Below, one piece after another: positions 32,860 to 45,868 of a DNA stretch of 64,000 nucleotides (positions are counted from its first letter, which is position 1; every line of letters begins with the position of its first letter). Where the stretch lies: positions 18,257,108 to 18,321,107 of the forward strand of contig CP137685.1 in NCBI GenBank assembly GCA_037976565.1, written 5' to 3'. The position numbers were made by a program, and so were the translations under genes. This stretch comes from Mesocentrotus franciscanus. Taxonomy: Eukaryota > Echinodermata > Echinoidea > Camarodonta > Strongylocentrotidae. A model generated the notes under the pieces. The model did not search any database, had not been told where the DNA came from, and saw only the letters and a list, made by a program, of their open reading frames with translations.

Positions 32860-35092
32860 TTAGGTGGTCTGTTATGTAATCTGAATAACTGATCTTGTAG
32901 AAAATTGTCTTAGCTACAACATATCAAAATTTGGAAGAAAATCGATCCATATTTACAGATACAATCAATTTTCCATAAATATGCTGACGTCATAATATGC
33001 AAATTCGTATTTTGAGTTCCAAGGCCAAAGGGCAAAGGGCAGAGCTATAGAAAATTAAGGAACATTACAAGACATAATAGAAGGAGAACGAGAACCAGAG
33101 CAGGCGGGAGAGGTAGAGGGTGAGAGAGAAGAAAAGAGAAGGGCAGAGGCAGAGGGAGACAGAGCAAGAGAATAAGAGGGAGGCAAGGCAAGAGGTCGAG
33201 GTAGAGGGAGGCAGAGAGAGAGGGAGAGGGTAAAAGAGTAGAGAGAGATATATATGCAGAGACAGAGCAAGAGAAGGAGAGGGGCAAAATAAGAGAGGAG
33301 AAGGGAAACAGAGCAAGAGAGAGGAGAAAGAGAGAGATGCAATGGAGAACGATGCATTCAATATATCCAGCATAAATAGAATTTAATATAGAGAAAGAGA
33401 GAAGTATAGACAAGTAAACAATTCTATGTCCACGGGAGAGACGTAAACATGCATATACCTGGGCTGAATAACTGGAAAAAGTAAAAACGTCTGGGAAGGA
33501 GACTAGCAAGGTGATTTGATATTGTAGCAGAGTTGGGAGATAAACCCTATATTAGGTTTAATACCCGACAAGGAACCAGATTTCCCATAGTCCTTCCCAT
33601 AGATATAACACGCAAAATTAGGCATTTTATTACATTGTTTGTGATTGTATATGATATGTTATAATAGTCGAAGAAGATCATAAAATCAAATTTAAAACGA
33701 CGGCAAAAAAAAAAAAAATGACCCACCAGGAATCGAACTTGGGTCGCCGGAATGGGAGGCAAGTGCTATGACCACTATACCAAAATAATCCACATAGACA
33801 TTACACGTGAACGGAAAATGGAATTCTCAAATCCCACTTTGCAAGTGAAATATGAGCATGATCCCGGCATCTGATCGAAAAATAAAGGGCACACTTGTGA
33901 TAGCTTATTGTCTCAGCTACAACATACTCAAAGCTCAGCAAAAACAAAAATAAAACGACGGAGATATTGCTCGCGAAAGACGGGAATGTAGAATCCAGTT
34001 TTGAGAAAAGTCATGTCCCATAGAGAATACACGCAAAATGTGAAAATTGACATGCCTCCTTTAATCGCAAAAATACGCCATGATGCCTTTGTCAAAATGA
34101 AAATCGTGGTGACTGCATTTGTAGAGAATTGTCTCAGCTAGAACATATCAAAATTTGGAAGAAAATCGATCAATATTTACAGAGATACAATCAATTTTCC
34201 AAAAATATGCTGACGTCATAATATGCAAATTGAAATTTTGAGTTCGGAGGCCATTATGATGACGTCATGAGTTAATTGAGGGTCAAATGAGACATGAAAT
34301 CATATCTCCGACTCATAATCTATCCAAATATGAAAAAAATTGGGAGTTCCCATCCATTCTGAAGAGTTACAATGAATTTTGTATAGGCATGTTTTTGCCC
34401 ATATATGCTATGTATTACAAGAGCTCGCGCACGGACATGTTTCTTGAACGGACGCTCATTGCGTTATTAATGGTCAGAAAAAGATAAACAAGGTATCAAA
34501 ATGTTGGAAAATGTGCCAAATATGATGACAGAAAAAATTGGCGATTCTATGTTGCAAATGCCAGTACGCGCGAAAACGCGCGCATGCGCGTGTGCGCGTT
34601 TTTTGCGAAATGCTTAAAATGGCCTGAAACGTATGCAAAATTAATTTGAGACGATTTGGAGCATTTTGAATTTTGCGCGCGCTGACGCGCGGACGTACGC
34701 ATGCGCGCGTTTTTTGACCTGAAATTGACCGGACGGATATTGACCTTGATCATGATAAATATGAATGAGAAATGACTTTCCGTTATGAAGATATGATCAT
34801 GAGTTGAAAGTACCAAAAAAACACAAAATGGCGCCTGGATGACGTCATGAAGACTTGATGACCTTGAAAATGTTCCTGTCACGTCTCATGACAATGACCT
34901 ATGACTAGGCCAAAATTGAAAGAAATTGACTGAACCGATCTTGAGTTATCGTCTGAACAAAAAAGTGCGGAGAAATAAAAATAAAGAAATAATAAATAAA
35001 GAAAATTCTGACGAAATTAATAGGTGATCTGTCGATACCGACAGACCACCTAATAAATAATAACTAGAAATGTAATTCGTCATGAGGACGAA
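32860..35092. mobile_element. 2.2-kb tandem element, unit 2
   Basis: Cleanest unit: TTAGGTGGTCTGT at 32860 and the inverted ACAGACCACCTAA at 35041-35053, so the body is 2194 bp between 13-bp inverted ends. The GA block is at 33080-33350, the Z-type tract at 34577-34598. No coding frame of note. Confidence 0.85.
33719..33792 (-). pseudogene. tRNA-Gly(CCC)-like sequence, copy 3
   Basis: Same 74-nt core with poly-T run downstream on the minus strand. Confidence 0.7.
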
Positions 35093-37268
35093 TTAGGTGG
35101 TCTGTTATGTAATCTGAATAACTGATCTTGTAGAAAATTGTCTTAGCTACAACATATCAAAATTTGGAAGAAAATCGATCCATATTTACAGATACAATCA
35201 ATTTTCCATAAATATGCTGACGTCATAATATGCAAATTCGTATTTTGAGTTCCAAGGCCAAAGGGCAAAGGGCAGAGCTGTAGAAAATTAAGGAACATTA
35301 CAAGACATAATAGAAGGAGAACGAGAACCAGAGCAGGCGGGAGAGGTAGAGGGTGAGAGAGAAGAAAAAGAGAAGGGCAGAGGCAGAGGGAGACAGAGCA
35401 AGAGAATAAGAGGGAGGCAAGGCAAGAGGTCGAGGTAGAGGGAGGCAGAGAGAGGGAGAGGGTAAAAGAGTAGAGAGAGATATATATGCAGAGACAGAGC
35501 AAGAGAAGGAGAGGGGCAAAATAAGAGAGGAGAAGGAAACAGAGCAAGAGAGAGGAGAAAGAGAGAGATGCAATGGAGAACGATGCATTCAATATATCCA
35601 GCATAAATAGAATTTAATATAGAGAAAGAGAGAAGTATAGACAAGTAAACAATTCTATGTCCACGGGAGAGACGTAAACATGCATATACCTTGGGCTGAA
35701 TAACTGGAAAAAGTAAAAACGTCTGGGAAGGAGACTAGCAAGGTGATTTGATATTGTAGCAGAGTTGGGAGATACACCCTATATTAGGTTTAATACCAGA
35801 TTTCCCATAGGGTTGTACTCAAACGATTGACATTCTTCTCCCATAGATATAACACGCAAAATTAGGCATTTTATTACATTGTTTGTGATTGTATATGATA
35901 ATATGTTATAATAGTCGAAGAAGATCATAAAATCAAATTTAAAACGACGGCAAAAAAAAAAAAAAAAATGACCCACCAGGAATCGAACTTGGGTCGCCGG
36001 AATGGGAGGCAAGTGCTATGACCACTATACCAAAATAATCCACATAGACATTACACGTGAACGGAAAATGGAATTCTCAAATCCCACTTTGCAAGTGAAA
36101 TATGAGCATGATCCCGGCATCTGATCGAAAAATAAAGGGCACACTTGTGATAGCTTATTGTCTCAGCTACAACATACTCAAAGCTCAGCAAAACAAAACT
36201 AAAACGACGGAGATATTGCTCGCGAAAGACGGAATGTAGAATCCAGTTTTGAGAAAAGTCATGTCCCATAGAGAATACACGCAAAATGTGAAAAATTGAC
36301 ATGCCTCCTTTAATCGCAAAAATACGCCATGATGCCTTTGTCAAAATGAAAAATCGTGGTGACTGCATTTGTAGAGAATTGTCTCAGCTAGAACATATCA
36401 AAATTTGGAAGAAAATCGATCAATATTTACAGAGATACAATCAATTTTCCAAAATATGCTGACGTCATAATATGCAAATTGAAATTTTGAGTTCGGAGGC
36501 CATTATGATGACGTCATGAGTTAATTGAGGGTCAAATGAGACATGAAATCATATCTCCGACTCATAATCTATCCAAATATGAAAAAAATTGGGAGTTCCC
36601 ATCCATTCTGAAGAGTTACAATGAATTTTGTATAGGCATGTTTTTGCCCATATATGCTATGTATTACAAGAGCTCGCGCGCACGGACATTTATCTTGAAT
36701 GGACGCTCATCTTGTTATTAATGGTCAATAAGAGATAAACATGGTATCAAATTGTTTGAAAAATATGGGAAATATCATGAAAGAAAAAAATGGCGATTTT
36801 ATGTTGTGTAATGGTGTTACGCGCGAAAACGCGCGCATGTGCGTGCGCGTTTTTTTGCGAAATGCTTAAAATGGCCTGAAACGTATCCAAAATGAATTTG
36901 AGACGATTTGGAGCATTTTGAAATTTTGCGCGCGCTGACGCGCGGACGTACGCATGCGCGCGCGTTTTTTGACCTGAAATTGACCGGACGGATATTGACC
37001 TTGATCATGATAAATATGAATGAGAAATGACTTTCCGTTATGAAGATATGATCATGAGTTGAAAGTACCAAAAAACACAAAATGGCGCCTGGATGACGTC
37101 ATGAAGACTTGATGACCTTGAAAATGTTCCTGTCACGTCTCATGACTATGACCCATGACTGTGCCAAAATTGAAAGAAATTGACAAAACCGATCTTGAGT
37201 TATCCTCGGAACAAAAAAGGGGGTAGAAATAAATAAAAACTAGAAATGTAATTCGTCATGAGGACGAA
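35093..37268. mobile_element. 2.2-kb tandem element, unit 3
   Basis: Same module order. GA block 35315-35575. The CG-alternating tract near 36830-36850 is partly degraded. The terminal hairpin is missing at its right end. Confidence 0.85.
35969..36042 (-). pseudogene. tRNA-Gly(CCC)-like sequence, copy 4
   Basis: Same 74-nt core; the following T run is about 17 nt. Confidence 0.7.
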
Positions 37269-39538
37269 TTAGGTGGTCTGTTATGTAATCTGAATAACTG
37301 ATCTTGTAGAAAATTGTCTTAGCTACAACATATCAAAATTTGGAAGAAAATCGATCCATATTTACAGATACAATCAATTTTCCATAAATATGCTGACGTC
37401 ATAATATGCAAATTCGTATTTTGAGTTCCAAGGCCAAAGGGCAAAGGGCAGAGCTATAGAAAATTAAGGAACATTACAAGACATAATAGAAGGAGAACGA
37501 GAACCAGAGGCGGGAGAGGTAGAGGGTGAGAGAGAAGAAAAGAGAAGGGCAGAGGCAGAGGGAGACAGAGCAAGAGAATAAGAGGGAGGCAAGGCAAGAG
37601 GTCGAGGTAGAGGGAGGCAGAGAGAGGGAGAGAGTAAAAGAGTAGAGAGAGAGATGCAAAGACAGAGCAAGAGAAGGATAGGGGCAGAACAAGAGAGGGG
37701 AAGGGAAACAGAGCAAGAGAGAGGAGAGAGAGAGCAAGAGAGAGATGCAATGGAGAACGATGCATTAAATATTTCCAGCATAAATAGAATTAAATATTTA
37801 CTATATTATAGAGAAAGAGAGAAGTTATAGACATGTAAACAATTCTATGTCCGTGCAATGGGAGAGACGTAAACATTGCCTATACCTTGGCTGAATAAGT
37901 GGAAAGTATAAACGTCTGGGAAGGAGACTAACATCATAAAATGGGATGATTTGATATATTCCAACAGAGTTGGGAGATTAACCCTATAGGTTTAATACAC
38001 GACAAGGAATCAGATTTCCCATAGGGTTGTACTCAAACGATTGACATTCTTCTCCCATAGATATAACACGCAAAATTAGGCATTTTATTACATTGTTTGT
38101 GATTGTATATGATAATATGTTATAATAGTCGAAGAAGATCATAAAATCAAATTTAAAACGACGGCAAAAAAAAAAAATGACCCACCAGGAATCGAACTTG
38201 GGTCGCCGGAATGGGAGGCAAGTGCTATGACCACTATACCAAAATAATCCACATAGACATTACACGTGAACGGAAAATGGAATTCTCAAATCCCACTTTG
38301 CAAGTGAAATATGAGCATGATCCCGGCATCTGATCGAAAAATAAAGGGCACACTTGTGATAGCTTATTGTCTCAGCTACAACATACTCAAAGCTCAGCAA
38401 AACAAAACTAAAACGACGGAGATATTGCTCGCGAAAGACGGTAATGTAGAATCCAGTTTTGAGAAAAGTCATGTCCCATAGAGAATACACGCAAAATGTG
38501 AAAATTGACATGCCTCCTTTAATCGCCAAAATACGCCATGATGCCTTTGTCAAAATGAAAATCGTGATGACTGCATTTGTAGAGAATTGTCTCAGCTAGA
38601 ACATATCAAAATTTGGAAGAAAATCGACAACCTATTACTGCAATATTGTCAAATGAATACAAAAATTATGATGTCATATTTTCAAAATCAAATTTTCGAG
38701 TTCATATGCAAATATGACGACGTCAGAACATACGATTGGACAAAATTATACATGAAATCACATTAAAATTTCATGGCCTTCCAGAAAACGTTAAAAATTT
38801 GGGGGGTATTTAGGCATTCTGACGAGCTATGGCGGATTTTATATAGACATGTTTTTACCACTTTTTACATTATATTGCCCATTGACGCGCGCACGAATTT
38901 TAAAGTTTGACGCACGCGTGTGGCATTATGGAAGGTCGAGAATGACTGGAAATAGTTGGAAATTGTCCAAAATAGTGTCAGGAATACAAACCATGCGAAA
39001 AACGGCGTTTTTACGATGTGTACGCGCTGCGAGCGCATGCGCGCGCGGACGCGCACGGACGGAAATTTTGAAATGCTTAAAATGACCTGATTCGTACTCT
39101 TGTTTATTAGTTAAGTGATTTTGAGCATATTGAATTTTGACGCGCGTGCGCGCGTCCTGACGTTTATACGACCTTTGACGACATGACTTGTTGACCCTTG
39201 ACCGGAAGTATATGTGATATGAATATGAATGACCTTTGATTACGCATCATGAAGATATGATTGATCATGTGATTTCACAAAATGGCGCCTGGATGACGTC
39301 ACGATGACCTGATGACCTTGAAAATGTTACTGTCACGTCTCATGACAATGACTTATGACTGTGCCAAAATTGAAAGAAATTGACAAAACCGATCTTGAGT
39401 TATCCTCGAACAAAAAAGGGGAGAAATAAATAAACATAAAGAATAAATAAATGAAAGAAAATTCTGACAAAAACAATAGGTGATCTGTCGATACCGACAG
39501 ACCACCTAACTAGAAATGTAATTCGTCATGAGGACGAA
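37269..39538. mobile_element. 2.2-kb tandem element, unit 4 (divergent right half)
   Basis: The left half matches other units, but from about 38625 to 39370 the sequence is a distinct, diverged version (TATGACGACGTCAGAACATA and a different CG-rich block). It returns to the common tail at ATGGCGCCTGGATGACGTCA. This suggests exchange with another subfamily. Confidence 0.8.
38178..38251 (-). pseudogene. tRNA-Gly(CCC)-like sequence, copy 5
   Basis: Same 74-nt core; the T run is shorter (about 12). Confidence 0.7.
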
Positions 39539-42458
39539 TTAGGTGGTCTGTTATGTAATCTGAATAACTGATCTTGTAGAAAATTGTCTTAGCTACAACA
39601 TATCAAAATTTGGAAGAAAATCGATCCATATTTACAGATACAATCAATTTTCCATAAATATGCTGACGTCATAATATGCAAATTGTATTTTGAGTTCCAA
39701 GGCCAAAGGGCAAAGGGCAGAGCTATAGAAAATTAAGGAACATTACAAGACATAATAGAAGGAGAACGAGAACCAGAGGCGGGAGAGGAAGAGGGTGAGA
39801 GAGAAGAAAAAGAGAAGGGCAGAGGCAGAGGGAGACAGAGCAAGAGAATAAGAGGGAGGCAAGGCAAGAGGTCGATGTAGAGGGAGGCAGAGAGAGAGGG
39901 AGAGGGTAAAAGAGTAGAGAGAGATATATATGCAGAGACAGAGCAAGAGAAGGAGAGGGGCAAAATAAGAGAGGAGAAGGGAAACAGAGCAAGAGAGAGG
40001 AGAAAGAGAGAGATGCAATGGAGAACGATGCATTCAATATATCCAGCATAAATAGAATTTAATATAGAGAAAGAGAAAAGTATAGACAAGTAAACAATTC
40101 TATGTCCACGGAGAGACGTAAACATGCATATACCTGGGCTGAATAACTGAAAAAAGTAAAAACGTCTGGGAAGGAGACTAGCAAGATGATTTGATATTGT
40201 AGCAGAGTTGGGAGATAAACCCTATATTATGTTTAATACACGACAAGGAACCAGATTTCCATAGGGTTGTACTCAAACGATTGAAATTCCTCCCATAGCT
40301 ATAACACGCAAAATTAGGCATTTTAATTCATTGTTTGTCATGTAAAAATACATGAGCCGGACCGAGGGATGAAAGAGGAATCAGAATGCATACACTTGGA
40401 AGGAGAGAGGATAGTATAAGGAAACATGGTAAAGTGAAATAAGAATACAAAGGGCAAATTGAAGAGCTAGAGGAAATTAAAGACACTTACAAGAGATATC
40501 GGAGGGAGAACGAGAACCAGAGGCGGGAAAGCGAGAGGGTGAGAGAGAATACAATGAGAGGCAGAGACAGAGGGAGGCAGAGCAAGAGAGGGAGACAGAG
40601 ATAGGGAGAGAGTGAAAGAGTACAGAGAGAGAGATGCAAAGACAGAGCAAGAGAAGGATAGGGGGCAGAACAAGAGAGGGGAAGGGAAACAGAGCAAGAG
40701 AGAGGAGAGAGAGAGAGCAAGAGAAAGAGATGCAATGGAGAACGATGCATTTAATATTTCCAGCATAAATAGAATTGAATATTTACTATATTATAGAGAA
40801 AGAGAGAAGTTATAGACATGTAAACAATTCTATGTCCATGGGAGAGACGTAAACATTGCATATACCTGGGCTGAATAACTGGAAAGTATAAACGTCTGGG
40901 AAGGAGACTAACATCATAAAATGGGATGATTTGATATATTCCAACAGACAGAGATTAACCCTATAGGTTTGATACACGACAAGGAATCAGATTTCCCATA
41001 GGGTTGTACTCAAACGATTGACATTCTTCTCCCATAGATATAACACGCAAAATTAGGCATTTTATTACATTGTTTGTGATTGTATATGATAATATGTTAT
41101 AATAGTCGAAGAAGATCAAAAAATCAAATTTAAAACGCCGGCAAAAAAAAAAAAATGACCCACCAGGAATCGAACTTGGGTCGCCGGAATGGGAGGCAAG
41201 TGCTATGACCACTATACCAAAATAATCCACATAGACATTACACGTGAACGGAAAATGGAATTCTCAAATCCCACTTTGCAAGTGAAATATGAGCATGATC
41301 CCGGCATCTGATCGAAAAATAAAGGGCACACTTGTGATAGCTTATTGTCTCAGCTACAACATACTCAAAGCTCAGCAAAAACAAAACTAAAACGACGGAG
41401 ATATTGCTCGCGAAAGACGGAATGTAGAATCCAGTTTTGAGAAAAGTCATGTCCCATAGAGAATACACGCAAAATGTGAAAAATTGACATGCCTCCTTTA
41501 ATCGCAAAAATACGCCATGATGCCTTTGTCAAAATGAAAATCGTGGAAACTGCATTTGTAGAGAATTGTCTCAGCTAGAACATATCAAAATTTGGAAGAA
41601 AATCGATCAATATTTACAGAGATACAATCAATTTTCCAAAAATATGCTGACGTCATAATATGCAAATTGAAATTTTGAGTTCGGAGGCCATTATGATGAC
41701 GTCATGAGTTAATTGAGGGTCAAATGAGACATGAAATCATATCTCCGACTCATAATCTATCCAAATATGAAAAAAATTGGGAGTTCCCATCCATTCTGAA
41801 GAGTTACAATGAATTTTGTATAGGCATGTTTTTGCCCATATATGCTATGTATTACAAGAGATCGCGCGCACGGACATGTTTCTTGAACGGACGCTCATTC
41901 CGTTATTAATGGTCATAAAAGGATAAACATGGTATCAAATTGTTCAGAAAAAAATGAGGAATATCATGACAAAAAAAAGATATGAGGAATTATGTTGCGT
42001 TCGGCCGTCACGAACGAAAACGCGCGCGCATTCGTGTGTGCGCGTTTTTTTGCGAAATGCTTAAAATGGCCTGAAACGTATCCAAAATGAATTTGAGACG
42101 ATTTGAAGCATTTTGAAATTTTGCAAGCGCGCTGACGCGCGGACGTACGCATGCGCGCGCGTTTTTTGACCTGAAATTGACCGGACGGATATTGACCTTG
42201 ATCATGATAAATATGAATGAAAATGACTTTCCGTTATGAAGATATGATCATGAGTTGAAAGTACCAAAAAACACAAAATGGCGCCTGGATGACGTCATGA
42301 AGACTTGATGACCTTGAAAATGTTACTGTCACGTCTCATGACTATGACCTATGACTGTGCCAAAATTGAAAGAAATTGACAAAACCGATCTTGAGTTATC
42401 CTCACACAAAAAGGGGGAAATAAATAAAACTAGAAATGTAATTCGTCATGAGGACGAA
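39539..42458. mobile_element. 2.2-kb tandem element, unit 5 (with extra module)
   Basis: About 700 bp longer than its neighbours. After the first GA block, the sequence jumps at about 40340 to TGTAAAAATACATGAGCCGG, a second-type GA block (40505-40740) and a second AACGTCTGGGAAGG segment before the tRNA-like sequence. This is an internal partial duplication from a second subfamily. Confidence 0.8.
41156..41229 (-). pseudogene. tRNA-Gly(CCC)-like sequence, copy 6
   Basis: Same 74-nt core with poly-T run. Confidence 0.7.
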
Positions 42459-44630
42459 TTAGGTGGTCTGTTATGTAATCTGAATAACTGATCTTGTAGA
42501 AAATTGTCTTAGCTACAACATATCAAAATTTGGAAGAAAATCGATCCATATTTACAGAGATACAATCAATTTTCCATAAATATGCTGACGTCATAATATG
42601 CAAATTCGTATTTTGAGTTCCAAGGCCAAAGGGCAAAGGGCAGAGCTATAGAAAATTAAGGAACATTACAAGACATAATAGAAGGAGAACGAGAACCAGA
42701 GGCGGGAGAGGTAGAGGGTGAGAGAGAAGAAAAAGAGAAGGGCAGAGGCAGAGGGAGACAGAGCAAGAGAATAAGAGGGAGGCAAGGCAAGAGGTCGAGG
42801 TAGAGGGAGGCAGAGAGAGAGGGAGAGGGTAAAAGAGTAGAGAGAGATATATATGCAGAGACAGAGCAAGAGAAGGAGAGGGGCAAAATAAGAGAGGAGA
42901 AGGGAAACAGAGCAAGAGAGAGGAGAAAGAGAGAGATGCAATGGAGAACGATGCATTCAATATATCCAGCATAAATAGAATTTAATATAGAGAAAGAGAG
43001 AAGTATAGACAAGTAAACAATTCTATGTCCACGGGAGAGACGTAAACATGCATATACCTTGGGCTGAATAACTGGAAAAGTAAAAACGTCTGGGAAGGAG
43101 ACTAGCAAGGTGATTTGATATTGTAGCAGAGTTGGGAGATAAACCCTATATTAGGTTTAATACCAGATTTCCCATAGGGTTGTACTCAAACGATTGACAT
43201 TCTTCTCCCATAGATATAACACGCAAAATTAGGCATTTTATTACATTGTTTGTGATTGTATATGATAATATGTTATAATAGTCGAAGAAGATCATAAAAT
43301 CAAATTTAAAACGACGGCAAAAAAAAAAAAAAATGACCCACCAGGAATCGAACTTGGGTCGCCGGAATGGGAGGCAAGTGCTATGACCACTATACCAAAA
43401 TAATCCACATAGACATTACACGTGAACGGAAAATGGAATTCTCAAATCCCACTTTGCAAGTGAAATATGAGCATGATCCCGGCATCTGATCGAAAAATAA
43501 AGGGCACACTTGTGATAGCTTATTGTCTCAGCTACAACATACTCAAAGCTCAGCAAAAACAAAACTAAAACGACGGAGATATTGCTCGCGAAAGACGGAA
43601 TGTAGAATCCAGTTTTGAGAAAAGTCATGTCCCATAGAGAATACACGCAAAATGTGAAAAATTGACATGCCTCCTTTAATCGCAAAAATACGCCATGATG
43701 CCTTTGTCAAAATGAAAATCGTGATGACTGCATTTGTAGAGAATTGTCTCAGCTAGAACATATCAAAATTTGGAAGAAAATCGATCAATATTTACAGAGA
43801 TACAATCAATTTTCCAAAAATATGCTGACGTCATAATATGCAAATTGAAATTTTGAGTTCGGAGGCCATTATGATGACGTCATGAGTTAATTGAGGGTCA
43901 AATGAGACATGAAATCATATCTCCGACTCATAATCTATCCAAATATGAAAAAAATTGGGAGTTCCCATCCATTCTGAAGAGTTACAATGAATTTTGTATA
44001 GGCATGTTTTTGCCCATATATGCTATGTATTACAAGAGCTCGCGCGCACGGACATGTTATCTTGAACGGACGCTCATTCCGTTATTAATGGTCATAAAAG
44101 ATAAACATGGTATCAAATTGTTCAAAAAATGGGAATATCATGACAAAAAAAATGGCGATTTATGTTGCGTTCGGCCGTCACGCGCGAAAACGCGCGCGCA
44201 TTCGTGTGCGCGTTTTTTGCGAAATGCTTAAAATGGCCTGAAACGTATCAAAATGAATTTGAGACGATTTGGAGCATTTTGAAATTTTGCGCGCGCGCTG
44301 ACGCGCGGACGTACGCATGCGCGCGCGTTTTTTGACCTGAAATTGACCGGACGGATATTGACCTTGATCATGATAAATATGAATGAGAAATGACTTTCCG
44401 TTATGAAGATATGATCATGAGTTGAAAGTACCAAAAAAACCACAAAATGGCGCCTGGATGACGTCATGAAGACTTGATGACCTTGAAAATGTTCCTGTCA
44501 CGTCTCATGACAATGACCTATGACTGTGCCAAAATTGAAAGAAATTGACAAACCGATCTTGAGTTATCCTCTACACAAAAAAGGGCGGAAATAAATAAAA
44601 ATAGAAGAAGTAATTCGTCATCAGGACGAA
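42459..44630. mobile_element. 2.2-kb tandem element, unit 6
   Basis: Standard module order, GA block 42700-42955, Z-type tract near 44187-44215. Nearly identical to units 2 and 5 over most of its length. Confidence 0.85.
43334..43407 (-). pseudogene. tRNA-Gly(CCC)-like sequence, copy 7
   Basis: Same 74-nt core with poly-T run. Confidence 0.7.
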
Positions 44631-44689
44631 TTAGGTGATCTGTCTTCAATTCTTATGATCATGCTAATCTTCAATTCAATGATCCAATT

Positions 44690-44880
44690 TAATGATGTTA
44701 ATGTAAAATGATGTATTAAGATATGAACTGATGAATGAAGTACTGATGAACTGATAGATTGAACTGATGTGAAATGAACTGAATTGATGAGCTAAACTGA
44801 TGAACTGATGAATGAACTGATAGATTGAACTGTGACCTGAACTGAAGTGATAACTTAACTGATGAACAAAATATTGAGAA
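44690..44880. repeat. AACTGATGA-type degenerate repeat
   Basis: Short imperfect tandem of GAACTGATGA and TAGATTGAACTGATG. Confidence 0.65.
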
Positions 44881-45794
44881 ATGATTATGATCAAAATCAT
44901 GATCATAATGAAATTTAATGAAAATATAGATATAGAGAAGGAGAGAGGGAGACGAGTTATTGACATGTAAAAATACATGAGCTGGACCGAGGAAAGAAAG
45001 AGGAATCAGAATGCATACACTTTGAAGTAGAGAGGATAGTATAAGGAAACATGGTAGGGGTGAAATAAGAATACAAAGGGCAAAATGAAGAGCTAGAGGA
45101 AATTAAAGAAAATTACAATAGATATCGGAGGGAGAACGAGAACCAGAGGCCGGGAAAGGGAGAGGGTGAGAGAGTATACAATGAGAGGCAGAGACAGAGG
45201 GAGCTAGGCAGAGCAAGAGAGGGAGACAGAGATAGGGAGAGAGTGAAAGAGTAGAGAGAGAGATGCAATGAGAGAGCAAGAGAAGGATAGAGGGCAGATC
45301 AAGAGAGGGGAAGGGAAACAGAGCAAGAGAGAGAGAGGAGAGACAGAGCAAGAGAAAGAGATGCAATGGAGAACGATGCTTTTAATATTTCCAGCATAAA
45401 TAGAATTGAATATTTACTATATTATAGAGAAAGAGAGAAGTTATAGACATGTAAACAATTCTATGTCCGCGGGAGAGACGTAAAGATTGCATATACCTGG
45501 GCTGAATTACTGGAAAGTATAAACGTCTGGGAAGGAGACTAAACATCATGAAAATGGGATGATTTGATATATTCCAACAGACTTGGGAGATTAACCCTAT
45601 AGGTTTAATACACGACAAGGAATCAGATTTCCCATAGGGTTGTACTCAAACGATTGACATTCTTCTCCCATAGATATAACACGCAAAATTAGGCATTTTA
45701 TTACATTGTTTGTGATTGTATATGATAATATGTTATAATAGTCGAAGAAGATCATAAAATCAAATTTAAAACGACGGCAAAAAAAAAAAAAAAA

Positions 45795-45868
45795 TGACCC
45801 ACCAGGAATCGAACTTGGGTCGCCGGAATGGGAGGCAAGTGCTATGACCACTATACCAAAATAATCCA
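45795..45868 (-). pseudogene. tRNA-Gly(CCC)-like sequence, copy 8
   Basis: Same 74-nt core with poly-T run. Confidence 0.7.

Noticed and set aside
39480..39515. Helitron 3' end (hairpin followed by CTAG)
   Set aside because: The hairpin-plus-CTAG is seen at only one or two junctions, no TC 5' end or Rep/helicase sequence is present, and the hairpin is better explained by inverted unit ends.
30730..45366. Ser/Leu-rich and Arg/Glu-rich frames in the GA-rich blocks
   Set aside because: Low-complexity translation of purine/pyrimidine-biased DNA on both strands.
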